Origin: Amorphoplanes friuliensis DSM 7358
GTDB taxonomy: Bacteria > Actinomycetota > Actinomycetes > Mycobacteriales > Micromonosporaceae
Reading direction: 5' to 3'
Assembly: GCF_000494755.1 (NCBI RefSeq)
Contig: NC_022657.1
Span: 879,501 to 943,500, forward strand
Length of the DNA stretch: 64,000 nt
Below the pieces are notes generated by a model that saw only the letters and a list, made by a program, of their open reading frames with translations, was not told the DNA's origin and did no database searches. How positions within the stretch are numbered: the first letter of the stretch is position 1; each line of letters opens with the position of its first letter. This document shows, in pieces, positions 11,097 through 20,128 of the stretch. The position numbers and the translations under genes are program-made.

Positions 11097-11440
11097 AGGC
11101 GGGACAGCAGCAGGATCTTGTGGCCCGCCGGGTCCACCAGCCGCGCGCTGCGCTCACCCCACGGCTGGTCGGTGGGCTCCTCGACGAGCTCGGCACCCGC
11201 CTCGCGCAGGGTCGCCGCGGCTTCGTCGCAGTCGTCGGCATAAACGCACAGCTCGAAGCCGGCGGTGGCCTCGGCGCCGATGCCCAGCTCACTCGTCCCG
11301 AGCTTGAGCGTCACGAAGACCGGCTCACCCTCCGGCGGGAACCGGTAGACCTGCTGGAACCCCATCGCATCCCGGTAGAACGCGAGAGCAGCGGGCAGGT
11401 CGGCGACCGTGATGATGGGAAACGCCTCGGTGAACGCCAT
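11093..11440 (-). CDS. VOC-superfamily (glyoxalase/bleomycin-resistance fold) protein
   Basis: 115 residues with paired beta-alpha-beta-beta-beta modules of the vicinal oxygen chelate fold: the L-A-F-Y-R-D-A-M-G-F-Q start motif and the terminal R-L-V-D-P-A-G-H-K-I-L-L end motif. Family members are glyoxalases, dioxygenases or drug-binding proteins; the substrate cannot be assigned. Start ATG at 11440: TAATAT (11448-11453, minus strand) lies 7 nt upstream, so the transcript is probably leaderless. Its promoter overlaps that of the divergent SDR gene. Confidence 0.85.
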   Translation of the reverse strand: MAFTEAFPIITVADLPAALAFYRDAMGFQQVYRFPPEGEPVFVTLKLGTSELGIGAEATAGFELCVYADDCDEAAATLREAGAELVEEPTDQPWGERSARLVDPAGHKILLLSRL

Positions 11441-11464
11441 CCCTCCGATATTAGGGTTTGGCGC
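11441..11464. promoter_or_regulatory. Overlapping divergent leaderless promoters
   Basis: Only 24 bp separate two divergent start codons. TAATAT on the minus strand (11448-11453) is 7 nt from the VOC ATG, and TAGGGT on the plus strand (11452-11457) is 7 nt from the SDR ATG. The two -10 hexamers share two base pairs, so polymerase binding should be mutually exclusive. No clear -35 element was seen for either. Confidence 0.6.
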
Positions 11465-12238
11465 ATGTCTGCGTACTTGGAGAAGCTCTTCGGCCTGGCC
11501 GGGCGGACCGCCGTCGTGACGGGTGGGAGTTCCGGGATCGGGCGGGCGATGGCCGGTGCTCTAGGCCGGGCCGGCGCCCGGATCGTGCTGGTCGCCCGGC
11601 GTCCCGATCCGCTGGAGGAGACCGTCAAGGAGCTGTCGGCCGACGGCGTGCAGGCCGACGCGGTCAGCGCGGACCTCGCCGACCGTGCGGCGCTCACGGT
11701 CGCCGTCGACACGATCATCTCCCGGTACGGGCACCCGGACGTGCTCGTGAACGCGGCCGCGGTCAACCGGCGACCGCCGATGGACGAGCTGACCGACGAC
11801 GACTGGGACGTCACCCTCGCCGCCAACCTGACCGCGCCGTTCCTGCTGGGGCAGCGTTTTGCCCCGGCGATGGCCGACCGCGGCTGGGGTCGCATCATCA
11901 ACGTCGTCTCCCAGCAGGCGTTCCGCGCGTACGGGAACAGCGGCGCCTACGGGGTGGCGAAAGCGGGGCTGGTGGCGCTGACCCGGTCGCAGGCGGAGGC
12001 GTGGTCGAGCCGCGGTGTCTGCTGCAACGCCGTCGCCCCGGGAGTGGTCCACACTCCGCTGACCGAGCCGGTGTTCTCCGACCCCGAGAAGGTGGCCGCG
12101 CACGCTCGGCGCACCATGATCGGGCGTAACGGCGTACCCGAGGATTTTGCCGGTTGTGCCGTTTATCTGGCGAGTGCTGCTAGCGCTGCGGTGACGGGCC
12201 AGACACTCTTCGTCGACGGTGGATATTCGGCGACTTGA
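11465..12238 (+). CDS. Short-chain dehydrogenase/reductase (SDR)
   Basis: 257-residue classical SDR: NAD(P)-binding T-G-G-S-S-G-I-G near residue 18, the N-A-A-A-V loop in place of the usual N-N-A-G, catalytic Ser (in V-V-S-Q-Q), Tyr and Lys in the Y-G-V-A-K motif, and the C-terminal V-D-G-G-Y end. The substrate is unknown; gluconate 5-dehydrogenase- and FabG-like enzymes are the nearest in style. The ATG at 11465 lies 7 nt after TAGGGT, supporting this start over upstream in-frame codons that run through the VOC gene. Confidence 0.9.
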   Translation: MSAYLEKLFGLAGRTAVVTGGSSGIGRAMAGALGRAGARIVLVARRPDPLEETVKELSADGVQADAVSADLADRAALTVAVDTIISRYGHPDVLVNAAAVNRRPPMDELTDDDWDVTLAANLTAPFLLGQRFAPAMADRGWGRIINVVSQQAFRAYGNSGAYGVAKAGLVALTRSQAEAWSSRGVCCNAVAPGVVHTPLTEPVFSDPEKVAAHARRTMIGRNGVPEDFAGCAVYLASAASAAVTGQTLFVDGGYSAT

Positions 12239-12302
12239 TCGAGGTGCCTTTCTCTCGTGCGGCGGGGTAAAGTCACCGCGCTCACGACTTGGGAGGTAGA
12301 CC

Positions 12303-13313
12303 GTGGCGGCGACTCTCCTGCGCCGGCTCCAGCCTGTCCTGGCACTGTTCGCTGCCATCGCCGTCCTGGTCGTGGCCGCACCCGCCGCGCACGCGGACCC
12401 CGACGAAGAGGGCGGGACCAAAACGCTGCGGTCGGCCCTCGAGTCGGCGGCGAAGGGTCACATCGAGGCCAAGGCCAAGCTCGAGTCCTCGAAGAAGCGC
12501 CAGGTCAAGCTGAACGAGACGCTGAAGCAGTCCAAGCTGAAGGCAACCACGCTGGAGGCCCGGGTCGGCGAGATCGCCAACCGGTCCTACCGGCAGGGCC
12601 GCTTCAACACCATGACGCTGCTGCTCAACAGCACCTCGCCGGACACGTTCATGGAACGCGCGCTGCGCCTCGACCAGATGGCGCAGGTCGACGGCAAGGC
12701 GCTGACCGGTTATCAGGACGCCGTCGTCACCGCCCAGCAGGCCAAAACTGCCATTGATCTCGAGGTCAAGGAGCAGAAGAAGCAGGTCACGGTGATGGCC
12801 AAGAAGAAGCAGCAGGCCGAGCAGGCGCTGGCCAGTGTCGGCGGCGGTGCCGTGGCCGGCGGCTTCATCAACGCGAACTCCCCGCTGGCCAAGGCGGCGC
12901 CGCGCAACTCCGACGGCTCCTGGCCGAAGGAGTCGTGCACGGTCAACGACCCGACCACGTCCGGGTGCATCACGCCGCGGCTGCTGAACTCCTATCAGCA
13001 GTCCACTAACGCGGGCTTCAAGCGGTACACATCGTGCTTCAGCGAGCGCGCCTCCGGTGAGCACCCCAAGGGCCGGGCCTGCGACTTCTCCGCGGCCAAG
13101 GGCGGCTTCGAGAACGTGAACGCCAGCGGCGGCGACCGCACCTACGGCAACAACCTCGCGGCGTACCTCGTGAAGAACGCCTCGCGGCTCGGCGTGCTCT
13201 ACGTGATCTGGTACAGGCAGATCTGGCATCCGGGCACCGGCTGGCGGGCGTACAGCGGTTCGGGTGGGCCCGCCGCCACGCACACCAACCACGTGCACCT
13301 ATCAGTGATCTGA
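12303..13313 (+). CDS. Secreted coiled-coil protein with LAS/M15-like zinc peptidase domain
   Basis: 336 residues. A signal peptide (about 1-36, ending A-H-A) is followed by a long Lys/Gln/Ala-rich coiled coil (about 45-175), then a C-terminal domain (about 200-336) with a possible zinc triad: His in G-E-H-P-K-G-R-A-C-D, the Asp of that motif and H-V-H near the end, spaced as in LAS peptidases (VanY/M15 group). Two Cys pairs may form disulfides. It probably acts on peptidoglycan peptides outside the cell, with the coiled coil as localisation or autoinhibition element. The GTG start has GGGAGG at 12291-12296. Confidence 0.8.
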   Translation: MAATLLRRLQPVLALFAAIAVLVVAAPAAHADPDEEGGTKTLRSALESAAKGHIEAKAKLESSKKRQVKLNETLKQSKLKATTLEARVGEIANRSYRQGRFNTMTLLLNSTSPDTFMERALRLDQMAQVDGKALTGYQDAVVTAQQAKTAIDLEVKEQKKQVTVMAKKKQQAEQALASVGGGAVAGGFINANSPLAKAAPRNSDGSWPKESCTVNDPTTSGCITPRLLNSYQQSTNAGFKRYTSCFSERASGEHPKGRACDFSAAKGGFENVNASGGDRTYGNNLAAYLVKNASRLGVLYVIWYRQIWHPGTGWRAYSGSGGPAATHTNHVHLSVI

Positions 13314-13340
13314 CAGGGACCCGCCGGTAGCATCCGCGCG

Positions 13341-14852
13341 ATGGAGACCTCCCCGCCGCGTGCCCTGCCGTCCGGTCTTGCCACCGGGCTGGTGTTCTTC
13401 GCCAGCGGCGCCGTCCTGGTCCTGGAGATCGTCGCGCTGCGGCTGGTCGGCCCGTACGTCGGCGTGACCCTGCAGGTGAGCAGCTCGGTCATCGGCATCT
13501 CGCTCGCCGCGATCGCCTACGGGACCTGGCTCGGCGGCCGGCTCGCCGACAAGTACGACCCGCGGGTGCTGCTCGCCCCGGCCCTGCTGCTCGCCGCGAT
13601 CACCACGGCGATCACTCTGCCGCTGGTCCGCTGGGGCGGCGAGATCCTGCGCGGCGGTGCGGCGCCGGCGGTTCTGATGCTCGCCGCGCTCGCCGTTTTC
13701 CTCCCGGCCTTTCTCCTGGCCGGCATCACCCCGCTGACCGTCAAACTGCAGCTCGGCGATCTGCGCCGCACCGGCGAGGTGGTCGGCCGGCTCTCCAGCT
13801 TCGGTACGCTCGGCGCGATCACCGCCACCCTCGGCACCGGCTTCATCTTCGTCGCGGCGATGCCGAGCAGCTGGATCGTGCTGACGCTGGCCGGTGTGCT
13901 GGCCGTCGCCGGTTTCGGCCTCGGCTGGTGGCTGCGCCGCACCAACCCCGACCTGCCGCAGCCGGGCAAACCGCGGACCCGGGCCGTCGTGGTCACCATC
14001 GGGCTGTTCGGGGCCGGGCTGGGGGCGTCGGCGCCGACACCGTGCGACATCGAGACGGCGTACCACTGCGCGCGGGTCGACACCGATCCGAGCAGGGCCG
14101 GTGGGCGGACGCTCGTCCTGAACTCGGCGCGGCACTCCTACGTCGACCTGAACGATCCGACACATCTGGAGTTCGCGTACGTGCAGTGGCTCGGTGCGCT
14201 GGTCGACGTGTCGAAGGCCGGTGGCGCCCCGATCGACGCCCTGCACCTGGGCGGGGGCGGGTTCACCGTCCCCGAGTACGTCGCGAAGACCCGTCCGGGC
14301 AGCGATCAGCTGGTCCTCGAGCTCGACGGCGGTCTGGTCGACCTCGACAAGCAGGAGCTCGGCCTGCGGACCGGCCCGCAGCTGCGGGTCCGCGTCGGAG
14401 ACGCCCGCGTCGGGCTTGCCGAGCAGGCCACCGGCGCGTACGACGTGGTGGTCGGCGACGCGTTCGGTCACCTGGTCGTCCCGTGGCACCTGGCGACCAA
14501 GGAGATGGCCGCCGACATCTCGCGGGTGCTGCGCGACGACGGCTTCTACGCCCAGAACGTCATCGACTACCCGCCGAACCGTTTCATCCGCGCCGAGCTG
14601 GCCACGGTCGCCTCGGTCTTCCCGCACGTCGCGCTGATCGCGCCGCAGGAGGCCCTCGACGGTGGGGCCGGGTCGAACTTCGTGATCGTGGCCTCGCGGT
14701 CGCCGATCCCGGCCGACGAGATCCGCACCCACCTGGACCTGGTCGACGAGCCGGTGGTGCTGCTCGACGGCCCGCGGCTCGAGGAGTTCATCAGTGACGC
14801 GCGGGTGCTGACCGACGACTACGCCCCGGTGGATCAGTTGCTGGCCGGCTGA
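13341..14852 (+). CDS. Membrane-fused spermidine synthase-like protein
   Basis: 503 residues. About seven N-terminal membrane helices (to about residue 225) are joined to a cytoplasmic Rossmann domain of the spermine/spermidine synthase fold: L-H-L-G-G-G-G-F-T for the nucleotide-thioether loop, V-L-E-L-D-G-G after strand 2 and V-V-V-G-D-A-F-G in place of the D-x-x-D-P motif of true polyamine synthases. Loss of that second acidic pair suggests a substrate other than putrescine. TAGCAT (13328-13333) stands 7 nt before the ATG, indicating a leaderless transcript. Confidence 0.82.
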   Translation: METSPPRALPSGLATGLVFFASGAVLVLEIVALRLVGPYVGVTLQVSSSVIGISLAAIAYGTWLGGRLADKYDPRVLLAPALLLAAITTAITLPLVRWGGEILRGGAAPAVLMLAALAVFLPAFLLAGITPLTVKLQLGDLRRTGEVVGRLSSFGTLGAITATLGTGFIFVAAMPSSWIVLTLAGVLAVAGFGLGWWLRRTNPDLPQPGKPRTRAVVVTIGLFGAGLGASAPTPCDIETAYHCARVDTDPSRAGGRTLVLNSARHSYVDLNDPTHLEFAYVQWLGALVDVSKAGGAPIDALHLGGGGFTVPEYVAKTRPGSDQLVLELDGGLVDLDKQELGLRTGPQLRVRVGDARVGLAEQATGAYDVVVGDAFGHLVVPWHLATKEMAADISRVLRDDGFYAQNVIDYPPNRFIRAELATVASVFPHVALIAPQEALDGGAGSNFVIVASRSPIPADEIRTHLDLVDEPVVLLDGPRLEEFISDARVLTDDYAPVDQLLAG

Positions 14853-14953
14853 TTTCGGACAAACCGCGTTGTGGTGGTCAGAGCACGTGAAAGGCGTGAA
14901 GTGATTTCCGGGACCCCCCATGAACAGGCCGTCCCGCGGGCAACAATCGGCTC

Positions 14954-16672
14954 ATGGGATGGCTGGCGACCGGCAGACGAGGCGGCCGGGTCGGCGACCG
15001 GTACCGGCTGATCGAACGGCTCGGCACGGGCGGCATGTCCGTGGTGTGGCGGGCCCACGACGAGGTTCTGGGCCGGGCCGTCGCCGTCAAGGTGCTCTCC
15101 CCGCAGCTCGCCACGGACTCGCGGTTCCGCGACCGGCTGCGGCAGGAGGCGCTCGCCGCCGCGCGGCTCTGCCACCCGCACATCACCGGCATCTTCGACT
15201 TCGGTGAGTCGCCGCTCGACGAGCACCTGACCGTCCCGTACGTGGTGATGGAACTCAACGACGGCGAGTCGGCCTCCGCGCGGCTGCGCCGGCAGGGCCC
15301 GTTCCCGTGGCGCGACGCCGTGGTCATCGCCGCCGAGGTCGCCTCCGCGCTCGCCACCGCCCACGCCCGCGGTGTCGTGCACCGCGACGTGACACCGGCC
15401 AACGTCATGCTCACCGGCGCCGGAGCCAAGGTTGTCGACTTCGGCATCTCCGCCCTCGTCGGCCAGCGCGACTCCGCACCGGACGGCAGCCTGCTCGGCA
15501 CCCCGGCCTACCTGGCGCCCGAACGGCTCAGCGGTGGCCAGGTCTCACCCGCCACCGACGTGTACGCGCTCGGCCTGCTGCTCTACCGCATCCTCACCGG
15601 GCGCTTCCCGTGGCCCGCGGGGAACACCGCCGAGGCGTTGCGGGCGCACCTGTTCGCGGATCCTGAGCCCGTACCGTCGCTGCCCGGCATGCCCGCCGAG
15701 GTGGCCGACCTGTGCCTGGGCTGCCTGGCCAAGGACCCGGAACGCCGGCCGTCCGCGGCGGAGCTGGCCGGGGCGCTGGCGGCGCTGGTCGGTCTCCAGC
15801 CGATCATCCCGCCGGTCGTGGCCCGCGACGCCACCCCGGGCTTCCGCCCCTCACCCCACCCCGTTCCGCGTCCGGGCGCGCGGGCCATCCGGGCTCCGGG
15901 CTTCCGGGTACGCACAGGCCTGCGGGTCGCCCGGGCCCTGCGAGTGGGCGGACCGCAACCACTCGGCGGCGGCCTCTTCCGCGGCGGCGTGCTCGTCCCC
16001 GACCTGTTCACCGGCGGCAGACTGCGCGACGCCGTGCTCGCCGGCCGTCACCGCCTCCAGGCCGGCGTGGCCACGGTCATCCTGATCGCGGCGCTCGGAC
16101 TGGTCTGGTCGTCGACCCGCGAACCCGTCGACGTCGGCCCGGCGCAGGCCGCAGCGGCCGGCGCCGGCCAGATCGCCCTGCACAGCACCGGCTGCAAGGT
16201 CCGCTACCGGGTCCAGCGCGATTCCGGTACGGACTTCGGCGCGCAGGTGACAGTCATCAACACCGGGGAACACGTGCTGTCGGCGTGGCGGCTCGAGTTC
16301 GCCTTCGTGGGTGGCCAGCGGCTCACCGACTCACCGAAACGTCTCAGCCAGCGGGGTCGCAAGCTGGTCCTGCGGGCCAAGAACGGCACCGAGCTGCGGC
16401 CCGGCCGGTCGGCGACGGTCACGCTCAGCGGCAGCTACCGGGTCAGCAACCCGCTGCCGCTGGCGTTCACGCTCAACGGCAACCAGTGCAAGGCCGAGGT
16501 CATGGGCGCGGTGATCACGCCGCCCACCTCGTCCGCGCCGGTTCTCAAGAAGCCCGCGGCCTCACCGGCACCGTCGCCGTCCTCGTCCTCGCCTTCCTCG
16601 AAGCGGACCCGGAAGCCGTCGCCGGCCCCGAAGAAGGACCCGCCCAAGTCGGGCTTCTCGGTCGCGATCTAG
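14954..16672 (+). CDS. Transmembrane Ser/Thr protein kinase with extracellular CBM2-like domain
   Basis: 572 residues. Kinase domain (about 16-275): glycine loop L-G-T-G-G-M-S, V-A-V-K lysine, catalytic loop H-R-D-V-T-P-A-N-V (Thr where most kinases have Lys), D-F-G-I-S and A-P-E-R. A proline/arginine juxtamembrane stretch leads to one membrane helix (about 370-388). Outside is a domain resembling carbohydrate-binding module 2 (about 400-515, two Cys at its ends, N-T-G-E-H-V-L-S-A-W), then a Pro/Ser/Lys-rich tail. This suggests a PknB-type kinase that senses polysaccharide. AACAAT (14942-14947) lies 6 nt before the ATG. Confidence 0.85.
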   Translation: MGWLATGRRGGRVGDRYRLIERLGTGGMSVVWRAHDEVLGRAVAVKVLSPQLATDSRFRDRLRQEALAAARLCHPHITGIFDFGESPLDEHLTVPYVVMELNDGESASARLRRQGPFPWRDAVVIAAEVASALATAHARGVVHRDVTPANVMLTGAGAKVVDFGISALVGQRDSAPDGSLLGTPAYLAPERLSGGQVSPATDVYALGLLLYRILTGRFPWPAGNTAEALRAHLFADPEPVPSLPGMPAEVADLCLGCLAKDPERRPSAAELAGALAALVGLQPIIPPVVARDATPGFRPSPHPVPRPGARAIRAPGFRVRTGLRVARALRVGGPQPLGGGLFRGGVLVPDLFTGGRLRDAVLAGRHRLQAGVATVILIAALGLVWSSTREPVDVGPAQAAAAGAGQIALHSTGCKVRYRVQRDSGTDFGAQVTVINTGEHVLSAWRLEFAFVGGQRLTDSPKRLSQRGRKLVLRAKNGTELRPGRSATVTLSGSYRVSNPLPLAFTLNGNQCKAEVMGAVITPPTSSAPVLKKPAASPAPSPSSSSPSSKRTRKPSPAPKKDPPKSGFSVAI

Positions 16673-17391
16673 GTCTCGGCGGCGAACCGCTCCACCTTGG
16701 AGGTGTCGCCGGCCACGATCAGGATGCAGCCCGGCGGCACGACCGTCTCGGGTCGTGCGTACGTGAAGTCCTCGCCCGGCAGTTTGATGCCGACCACCGT
16801 GACACCCCACTTGGTCCGCAGGGAGGTGTCCGCGAGCGTGCGGCCGATCGCCTCCTGGGGGGAGCGGACCTTCGCGATCGCAAAACCGTCGTCGAACTCG
16901 ATGTAGTCGAGCATCCGGCCCGTGATCAGGTGCGCGACCCGCTCACCCATCTCCGACTCCGGGAAGATGACGTGGCGGGCGCCGACCGAGGACAGGATCT
17001 TGCCGTGCTTGACGCTGATCGCCTTGGCCCAGATCTCCGGTACGCCGATCTCGGCGAGCGTCAGCACCGTCAGCACACTGGCCTCGAGGTGCGTGCCGAT
17101 GCCGACCACGGCCCGCGAGAAGTCCTGCACACCGAGCTGGCGCATCGCCTCGGTGTCGGTCGCGTCCGCCTCGACAACATGGGTCAGCCGGTCGGACCAG
17201 TCCTGCACGATGTGCGCGTTGCTGTCGATGCCCAGCACCTCGTGGCCGAGGTTCACCAGCGAGTCGGCCACGGCGCCGCCGAAGCGGCCCAGGCCGATCA
17301 CCACGACGTTGTCGGGGCCGGTGCCCGGCTTCTTCTCCGCGTTCTTCGCCGCGTTCCTGTCCGCGTTCTTGTCAGCGTTCTTGTCAGCCAA
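16669..17391 (-). CDS. ktrA: KtrA/TrkA-type potassium channel regulatory subunit
   Basis: 240 residues. An RCK-N Rossmann domain (about 28-150) with G-L-G-R-F-G-G-A-V for NAD(H)/ATP binding and an acidic end of strand 2 (G-I-D-S) is followed by an RCK-C domain (about 160-240). This cytoplasmic ring gates the KtrB translocator encoded just upstream (8-bp overlap). The first 20 residues are an odd Lys/Asn/Ala repeat (A-D-K-N units) encoded by near-perfect 12-bp repeats and not typical of the family. It could also be called trkA. Confidence 0.9.
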   Translation of the reverse strand: MADKNADKNADRNAAKNAEKKPGTGPDNVVVIGLGRFGGAVADSLVNLGHEVLGIDSNAHIVQDWSDRLTHVVEADATDTEAMRQLGVQDFSRAVVGIGTHLEASVLTVLTLAEIGVPEIWAKAISVKHGKILSSVGARHVIFPESEMGERVAHLITGRMLDYIEFDDGFAIAKVRSPQEAIGRTLADTSLRTKWGVTVVGIKLPGEDFTYARPETVVPPGCILIVAGDTSKVERFAAET

Positions 17392-18724
17392 CGAGGGGTC
17401 GCTCCTCCGGGTATCGGTAGAGCCGGCGGCGGGTGTTCAGCGCGATCGCCGTACCCACGGCGATCGTGCCGACGCGGCCGACATACATCAGGATGACGAG
17501 CACCACCTGAGCCGATTGCGGCAGGGTGGGGGTGATGCCGGTGCTCAGCCCGACGGTGGCGAACGCCGAGGTCACCTCGAAGAGCGCCCGGTCGAACGGC
17601 ACGTGGTCGGTCAGCCCGATCAGGGCCAGTGTGCCCGAGGCGACCAGGGCCACCCCGAGCAGCGCGACGGTCATCGCCTGCCGCTGAGTCTCCTCGGCGA
17701 TGCGACGCTTACGGATCACCACGTCGGGTTCACCTCGCAGCTCCGCCCAGATCACGAACGCCAGCAGCAGGAACGTGGTGACCTTGATGCCACCGGCCGT
17801 ACTGGCGCTGCCGCCGCCGATGAACATCATGCCGTTCGTGACGGCGATCGTCTCGGTGTTCATCCCGCCGAGATTGATGCTGTTGAAACCCCCGGACCGC
17901 GTCATGACGTCCTGCGTGAACGCGGCCAGCACCTTCGCCGGGGTGCCGAGCGGCCCGAGCGTGTTGGGGTTGGTCCACTCGAACGTGAGGAACACCAGAA
18001 AGCCGGTGAGGCTGAGCAGCAGCGTGCCCCACACGGTCAGCCGCGTGTGGGTCGACCAGTACCCGGGCTTCCGCCACTCGCGGGCCAGCTCGAACAGCAC
18101 CGGGAAGCCGATCGAGCCCGCCAGCACACCCAGCGACAGCGGCACGCAGATCCACCAGTCGCCGACGAACCGGACCAGGCTGTCGGGGTAGAGCGCAAAA
18201 CCGGCGTTGTTGAAGGCCTGCACCGCGTGGAAGACGGCCTCCCAGACCGCCCGCCCGAACGGGTAGTCGTAGTGCAGCCAGAACCGCAACGTCAGCACGA
18301 TGCTGATGGCGGTCTCCGACGCGAACATCACGATCGCCACACGGATGAGCACACCGCCGACGTTGCCGCCCAGCAGCCCCGAGCTCTCGGCCTGCGCCAT
18401 CAACCGGCTGCGCAGGCCCAGCTGCCGCGACACGAGCAGGCTCAGCAGCGTCGCCAGCGTCATGATCCCGAAGCCGCCGATCTGCGACAGCACGGTGAGC
18501 AGCACCTGCCCGAAACCGGACCAGTACGTCGGTGTGTCCACGACCGCGAGCCCGGTGACACAGACCGCGCTGGTCGCCGTGAAGAGCGCGGTGACAAACG
18601 GGGCGTTCCCCGGCTCCGCCCGTGCCGCCGGCAACATCATCAGCAGCGTGCCGATCAGGATGGCACCGAGGAAAGCAACGGGAACGATCCGGGCCGGATA
18701 ACGCCACGGTGAACGGCTCCGCAC
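17384..18724 (-). CDS. ktrB: KtrB/TrkH-type potassium translocator subunit
   Basis: 446 residues with the four M1-P-M2 pore repeats of the Trk/Ktr/HKT superfamily. Selectivity-filter regions are visible as T-S-A-V-C-V-T-G-L, F-N-N-A-G-F, R-S-G-G-F-N-S and the final A-T-V-G-L-S-T-G, along with the G-G-G-S-A-S-T-A-G-G-I-K segment. The length matches KtrB. It forms the K+ uptake pore with the overlapping KtrA. The GTG start follows a GGAGGGGG-type ribosome site; TAGATC further upstream is a possible -10. Confidence 0.92.
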   Translation of the reverse strand: MRSRSPWRYPARIVPVAFLGAILIGTLLMMLPAARAEPGNAPFVTALFTATSAVCVTGLAVVDTPTYWSGFGQVLLTVLSQIGGFGIMTLATLLSLLVSRQLGLRSRLMAQAESSGLLGGNVGGVLIRVAIVMFASETAISIVLTLRFWLHYDYPFGRAVWEAVFHAVQAFNNAGFALYPDSLVRFVGDWWICVPLSLGVLAGSIGFPVLFELAREWRKPGYWSTHTRLTVWGTLLLSLTGFLVFLTFEWTNPNTLGPLGTPAKVLAAFTQDVMTRSGGFNSINLGGMNTETIAVTNGMMFIGGGSASTAGGIKVTTFLLLAFVIWAELRGEPDVVIRKRRIAEETQRQAMTVALLGVALVASGTLALIGLTDHVPFDRALFEVTSAFATVGLSTGITPTLPQSAQVVLVILMYVGRVGTIAVGTAIALNTRRRLYRYPEERPLVG

Positions 18725-18907
18725 CCCGTACCCCCTCCTCGTTTCGATCTAGACTGCATCATCCGCCGGCAGAAAGGGTGCGTGATGCAACTCGACATGG
18801 CCACGGTCTTCGCCCCCACGCGAGGACGCGCCGCTTAGTTTGCCTGGGCCCGTCGCTCCTCGCTCGGGGCGGTCATCGACCGTTTCCCTCTGGCTCGAGG
18901 AGCAGTT

Positions 18908-20128
18908 TTGCGTGCCCTTTTCCCGCGCCTCGGCGCGGACTTCAGCAAACTCTGGACCGCGTCCGCGGTCTCCAATCTCGGCGACGGCATCACCATGGCG
19001 GCAGGCCCGCTGCTGGTCGCCTCGATCACCACCGACCCCGCGGCAGTGGCCGGGGCGGTGTTTGCCCAGCAGCTTCCCTGGCTGCTGTTCGCCCTGCTCA
19101 GCGGGGCCTGGGCCGATCGTCTGGACCGCCGTCGCCTGGTGGTGACGGTCAACCTGGTCCGCGCGGCGGCGCTGGCCGGGCTGGTCGCCGCCACAGCAAC
19201 CGACCAGGTGACGGTCCCGGTCATCTACGCTGTGTTCTTCCTGCTCGGCACCGGTGAGACCCTGTCCGACACGGCGTCGTCGGCGTTCGTCCCGGCCCTC
19301 GTCCCGAGCGATCGCCTCCCGACCGCCAACGCCTGGCTGGGTGCCACCTTCACCGTCATCAACCAGTTCGCGGCAAAACCCCTGGGGGCATGGCTGTTTG
19401 TCATCGCGGCGGCCGTGCCGTTCGGGGTGAACGCCCTGACGTTCGCGGCCTCGGCGGCACTCATCGCGAGCATCCGGTCCCTGCCGGCGCCACCCGCGCG
19501 TACGCGGACCAGCCTGCGTGCGGACATCGCGGAAGGTGTCCGCTGGCTGTGGCGGCATCGTCTGTTGCGCACCCTGGCCGTGACGATGGCCTTCAGCAAC
19601 GTGATCTACTGCGCGGCCTTCGCGATCTTTGTCCTGTACGCGTTCGAACGCCTCGGCCTCGGCCAGGTCGGTTACGGGGTGCTGCTCACGGCCTTCGCCG
19701 TCGGTGGCCTGGCCGGAACGGTCGTGGCACCCCGCCTCCTGACCACGGTCGACACGACCCTGCTCCTGCGAGCCGGGCTGTTCGTCGAGGTCGCACTGCA
19801 CGGCACGCTGGCGCTGACCCGGAACCCGTTCGTGGCCGCCGCGATGATCGTCGTTTTTGGCGTCCACACGATGATCTGGGGAAACATCGTCATCACCCTG
19901 CGCCAGCGGGCGGTCCCGGCGGCTCTCTACGGCCGCGTCACCAGCGTGTATTCGTTGCTCGACCTGGGCGGCGCGGCACTCGGCTCGCTGCTGGGCGGCG
20001 CGGTGGCCCAGGCGTACGGGATCGTGGCGACCTTCGGAACAGCCTCCGCGGCGATGGCAGTCGTCCTGCTGCTGGCCTGGCGCTCCCTCGGCGCCGGCGT
20101 TCCGGGCGGTCATATAGTCACGCGGTGA
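18908..20128 (+). CDS. MFS transporter (drug efflux type)
   Basis: 406 residues, about 12 membrane helices. The loop A-D-R-L-D-R-R between helices 2 and 3 is the MFS A-motif variant common in actinobacterial drug exporters of the DHA3/MefA-like group. The start is TTG (18908) with CGAGGAGCAG just upstream; no ATG or GTG fits as well. The stop overlaps the GTG of a methyltransferase (GTGA), so the two are co-translated. Substrate unknown; an exporter-plus-methyltransferase pair could serve self-resistance, but that is inference. Confidence 0.85.
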   Translation: MRALFPRLGADFSKLWTASAVSNLGDGITMAAGPLLVASITTDPAAVAGAVFAQQLPWLLFALLSGAWADRLDRRRLVVTVNLVRAAALAGLVAATATDQVTVPVIYAVFFLLGTGETLSDTASSAFVPALVPSDRLPTANAWLGATFTVINQFAAKPLGAWLFVIAAAVPFGVNALTFAASAALIASIRSLPAPPARTRTSLRADIAEGVRWLWRHRLLRTLAVTMAFSNVIYCAAFAIFVLYAFERLGLGQVGYGVLLTAFAVGGLAGTVVAPRLLTTVDTTLLLRAGLFVEVALHGTLALTRNPFVAAAMIVVFGVHTMIWGNIVITLRQRAVPAALYGRVTSVYSLLDLGGAALGSLLGGAVAQAYGIVATFGTASAAMAVVLLLAWRSLGAGVPGGHIVTR

